NCBI RefSeq assembly: GCF_947497695.1
Contig: NZ_CANMHM010000001.1
Span: 124,001 to 188,000 of the forward strand
DNA length: 64,000 nucleotides
From: an uncultured Polaribacter sp.
Lineage (GTDB): Bacteria > Bacteroidota > Bacteroidia > Flavobacteriales > Flavobacteriaceae
Direction of reading: 5' to 3'
Shown here: positions 61,700 to 64,000 of the stretch, in pieces
Layout of the letters: the number at the start of each line of letters is the position of its first letter
How positions within the stretch are numbered: position 1 is the first letter of the stretch
Position numbers and translations under genes: made by a program
The notes under the pieces: generated by a model
The model's database searches: none
What the model saw: only the letters and a program-made list of their open reading frames with translations
Told to the model about the DNA's origin: nothing

Positions 61700-62962
61700 T
61701 TAATCTATTTTTCTTTTTTGAAACCAATTTGTATCTGTTAAAGACAAACTCAATCTAAAATTAAAATAATTTTCTTCAATTAAGTTATTAGTTACAGCAC
61801 CTCTCTTACCAAATTCAAACCCCATATTAATTGAGGATAATTGTTTCAATGGTAAACCTAAACCAAAAGATATGCCAAAGTCATTTATTGAGGTATAATT
61901 TGTATATGGTATAGAACCATCAACCAACAAACCTGTCTTTTCAATACGAACACCTGCCCTATAAGTAACTCTTTGCCAATAACTTGAAATAGAATTAATT
62001 TTTGGTAGATAAAAACCTCCTAAAGAAAATCTATTAGAATCTCCATAAATATAAGCAGCGTTAGAAGTAGCATTAACAAGATTTGTAGTTTCTATTGCAT
62101 CTTGATTTTCATATTCTAAACCAAAATACCATTTATCAAGCTTACCCAAACCAGCACCAAAAGTTGTTTTTAAGGGCATATTATAACTTCCAGAAACATC
62201 TGTTTGAAAAAGCAAGTCTTTACCAACACCCAAAGGGTTAGAAGATGATAAGGTTTCATCTCCTTTTACATTTAAATCATTACTCAATTTTAATGTAGCT
62301 CCTCCATTTACTACCAATTTATTTTTAAGTTCTTTTTTATATTGAGCACCAAAAGTTACAGAACCTCCAGTAACGTTTAAATTTTCTTGGTATATTGACA
62401 ATAAACTTGACTCTATTATAGCAGTTGTTATATTATTTTCTATTCTACCAAAACTATAATCAGCTTCAATTCCTAAAGAAAGTCCTTTAAATAATTTCAT
62501 ACCAAAACTTCCATAAACCATACTTACCCCACCTTCACCTTTAAAAGATTCTCTGGTTACTTCTGTATTGTTTAATAAAGAATAACCTACTGATGAAACA
62601 GGTTGAATACCAAATGAAAAACCAGCTTTAGAACCTATTGGTAAAGCTAAAGCAAAATAACTTAAACTGGTAGAATTAGAGTTTTGCTGGGTAATTCCAT
62701 TATCAACTGATAAGCTAGTATTTAAAACACCAAAAGAATATGTGGTATATCTTAGATCTGCATAAGCAGCAGGATTTGTGAAATTTAAATATTTATAATG
62801 ACTAAAAGCAACTCCAATACCTCCCATTCCACTTTGTTCTACAGTAACAGGACTATTTTGATCTCCTATACCAAAAAATGAATATGGTGATGAGCTTGTT
62901 CTTTGTGCTGTAGTAACTATAGAAGTTATTAGTAAAAAAACTAATAAGATGTTTCTAATCAT
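61700..62962 (-). CDS. Outer-membrane beta-barrel protein
   Basis: A 420-residue protein with signal peptide (ends SIVTTAQ) and many alternating hydrophobic strands with Tyr/Phe at their ends, for example SYFALALPIGSKAGFSFGIQP and FGMKLFKGLSLGIEADYSF. It opens with TSSSPYSFFGIGDQNSPVTVEQSGMGGIGVAF, seen in FadL/PorV-like Bacteroidota barrels. The start overlaps the coaX stop by 4 bases (ATGA). A structural or transport role is inferred. Confidence 0.85.
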   Translation of the reverse strand: MIRNILLVFLLITSIVTTAQRTSSSPYSFFGIGDQNSPVTVEQSGMGGIGVAFSHYKYLNFTNPAAYADLRYTTYSFGVLNTSLSVDNGITQQNSNSTSLSYFALALPIGSKAGFSFGIQPVSSVGYSLLNNTEVTRESFKGEGGVSMVYGSFGMKLFKGLSLGIEADYSFGRIENNITTAIIESSLLSIYQENLNVTGGSVTFGAQYKKELKNKLVVNGGATLKLSNDLNVKGDETLSSSNPLGVGKDLLFQTDVSGSYNMPLKTTFGAGLGKLDKWYFGLEYENQDAIETTNLVNATSNAAYIYGDSNRFSLGGFYLPKINSISSYWQRVTYRAGVRIEKTGLLVDGSIPYTNYTSINDFGISFGLGLPLKQLSSINMGFEFGKRGAVTNNLIEENYFNFRLSLSLTDTNWFQKRKID

Positions 62963-63687
62963 TTGTCTGTGTTAAAAATCAATAGTTCATTTAATCCTTG
63001 TAGCAAGAAATTTTGATTGGCAAATATGCTACTTTTTAATTGCTTTGACAAGAAATTTGTATCTCCTCCTGTTAAAACCACTGTTAAATCTATATATTTT
63101 TGTTTGTATTGACTTATAACACCTTCAATTTCTTGAATTACTCCATTTACAACACCTACATTCATACTTTGTTTTGTACTTTCACCTATAAAACTACCAA
63201 GTTCTTCTTTTTCTAATAAAGGTAAGTTTGCTGTAAATTGATGTAAAGCGTTAAACTTCATTTGTATTCCTGGCGATATTGCTCCTCCTAAATATTCTTT
63301 TTTCGCATTTACAAAATCGTATGTAATACAAGTACCTGCATCAATAATTAAAATATTTTTATTAAAAAACTGACTCACAGCAGCTACTACCAAAGCAATT
63401 CTATCAACACCTAATGTACTGGGTGTTTTATAAAGGTTGATAAAAGGTACGTTTGTGGATGATGAAACAGTTGTAAACTTTAGTAATTGGTGTAGTTTTT
63501 TTAACTTAAAATTAGAAATAGTAGCAACACTCGACATAATTCCATCAGAAATAGTATACTTTTTTAAAATATTTTTTATTTCTGATAAAATTCTACGTTT
63601 ATCAAAAACAACAAGTTCTACAATTGTATGTTTCTCAAAAACAGCAGCTTTAACATTAGTATTACCTACATCAATAATTAGATTCAT
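62959..63687 (-). CDS. coaX: CoaX, type III pantothenate kinase
   Basis: A 242-residue ASKHA-fold kinase for the first step of CoA synthesis. LIIDVGNTNVKAAVFE is the phosphate-1 motif and LIIDAGTCITYDFVNAKKEYLGGAISPGI the catalytic/phosphate-2 region (Asp in DAGT), with VVLTGGDTNFLSK the adenosine motif. It is the most upstream gene of the envelope cluster, overlapping the barrel gene by 4 bases. Confidence 0.95.
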   Translation of the reverse strand: MNLIIDVGNTNVKAAVFEKHTIVELVVFDKRRILSEIKNILKKYTISDGIMSSVATISNFKLKKLHQLLKFTTVSSSTNVPFINLYKTPSTLGVDRIALVVAAVSQFFNKNILIIDAGTCITYDFVNAKKEYLGGAISPGIQMKFNALHQFTANLPLLEKEELGSFIGESTKQSMNVGVVNGVIQEIEGVISQYKQKYIDLTVVLTGGDTNFLSKQLKSSIFANQNFLLQGLNELLIFNTDK

Positions 63688-63761
63688 TTGTATATTTTAA
63701 AAGAATTTCAAAAATACAACACATTTTTTTAAATTTAATTAGCAAATCTAAAAAAACCTTT

Positions 63762-63769
63762 TATATTTG
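63762..63769 (+). promoter_or_regulatory. tRNA-Phe -7 box (TATATTTG)
   Basis: A full TAnnTTTG match 16 bases before the mature tRNA 5' end. No clear -33 TTG. Confidence 0.6.
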
Positions 63770-63785
63770 CATCCGCTAAGGCAAT

Positions 63786-63858
63786 GGTACCTTAGCTCAG
63801 TTGGTAGAGCAAAGGACTGAAAATCCTTGTGTCCCTGGTTCGATTCCTGGAGGTACCA
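63786..63858 (+). tRNA. tRNA-Phe (anticodon GAA)
   Basis: All arms fold: acceptor GGTACCT/AGGTACC, D stem GCTC/GAGC, anticodon stem AAGGA/TCCTT with loop CTGAAAA (anticodon 63819-63821), and a T arm CCTGG-TTCGATT-CCTGG with a central U-U mismatch. The variable loop is 5 bases. The 3' CCA is not encoded (ACTT follows). A terminator follows directly, so it is a single-gene unit. Confidence 0.95.
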
Positions 63859-63864
63859 CTTAAA

Positions 63865-63896
63865 AACCCCGTAAACTTTTGTTTACAGGGTTTTTT
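63865..63896 (+). terminator. Terminator after tRNA-Phe
   Basis: AACCC-C-GTAAAC pairs with GTTTAC-A-GGGTT (one mismatch) around TTTT, then TTTT. Confidence 0.85.
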
Positions 63897-63925
63897 GTTT
63901 TTTAACTAAGAAAGTATTAAAATAT

Positions 63926-64000
63926 TTAAGCTTTTGTTTTTAAATTGTCAATAAACCTCTCCACAGAAACCCCTTTATCAACCGAAAAATTACCTATTCT
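63926..64000 (-). CDS. C-terminal end of an unidentified gene (partial)
   Basis: On the minus strand an open frame enters from beyond 64000 and ends at TAA (63926-63928) with RIGNFSVDKGVSVERFIDNL and KTKA. Only 24 residues are visible, too few to name a family. The frame has no internal stop. Confidence 0.5.
   Translation of the reverse strand, partial: RIGNFSVDKGVSVERFIDNLKTKA

Overview
The window is a 64 kb piece of a low-GC, gene-dense chromosome of a Flavobacteriaceae-type bacterium (Bacteroidota; Polaribacter or Tenacibaculum-like, genus not fixed). The evidence is secreted proteins with type IX secretion (T9SS) C-terminal domains, promoter -7 boxes of the form TAnnTTTG, weak ribosome binding sites, Bacteroidota family proteins (DUF3078, DUF2480, DUF4293, DUF1599, BT_3928-type DoxX), a Rho factor with a long Lys-rich insertion, and the coaX / outer-membrane protein / TPR / lptC / CNNM / ppiD gene order. 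I saw no prophage, CRISPR array or IS transposase. Most of the window is ordinary chromosomal core.

Layout. 1-6.8 kb: a 5'-truncated T9SS Asp-box propeller protein, a lipoprotein, a VIT-type metal transporter, an SGNH hydrolase and a CNNM transporter. 5.9-9.3 kb (minus strand): the end of a suf-type Fe-S operon (sufE, DUF59, DUF2480) followed by two DUF3078 proteins. 9.4-12.3 kb: a PfkB kinase and a long PurF-like amidotransferase. 12.5-20.2 kb: a large T9SS protein, a 7TM histidine kinase with LuxR regulator, and a zinc metalloprotease. 20.2-21.9 kb: a RelE/ParE-type toxin-antitoxin pair sits between an intact tRNA-dihydrouridine synthase gene (dus) and a second, upstream copy of the dus promoter and first codons. 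22-31 kb: an MscS channel, two tandem Spy-like proteins with matching promoter-like elements, a gamma carbonic anhydrase, a LytTR two-component system and a VWA protein. 31.5-36 kb: GH3 protein, Crp/Fnr regulator, an FNR-like palindrome, a broken Coq4-like gene, a flavodoxin-fold oxidoreductase, DUF3995 and a polyprenyl synthase. 36-46 kb: small secreted proteins, rlmN, queA, aroA, an enoyl-CoA hydratase, a ClC channel and a DoxX protein. 46-53 kb: DUF1599, LOG, folP, cdaA, a repeat lipoprotein, an ABC exporter, truA and a phosphodiesterase. 53-64 kb: DUF4293, rho, the ppiD-to-coaX envelope cluster, tRNA-Phe and the end of an unidentified gene.

The most interesting signals are small and regulatory. 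They are (a) the dus 5'-end duplication around the toxin-antitoxin pair, which looks like the scar of a tiny dus-targeted element; (b) an FNR-like 20-bp palindrome just after a Crp/Fnr gene, placed near -41.5 of a promoter for an oxidoreductase operon whose first gene (Coq4-like) has an in-frame TGA; (c) an 11-bp direct repeat with 21-bp period, suggesting a LytTR operator, between the LytTR-system kinase and the VWA gene; (d) an AAACC-N16-GTC element in front of both Spy-like genes; (e) a lipoprotein built of 22-residue repeats encoded by near-identical 66-bp units; and (f) several families of dispersed intergenic hairpin repeats, one with four copies.
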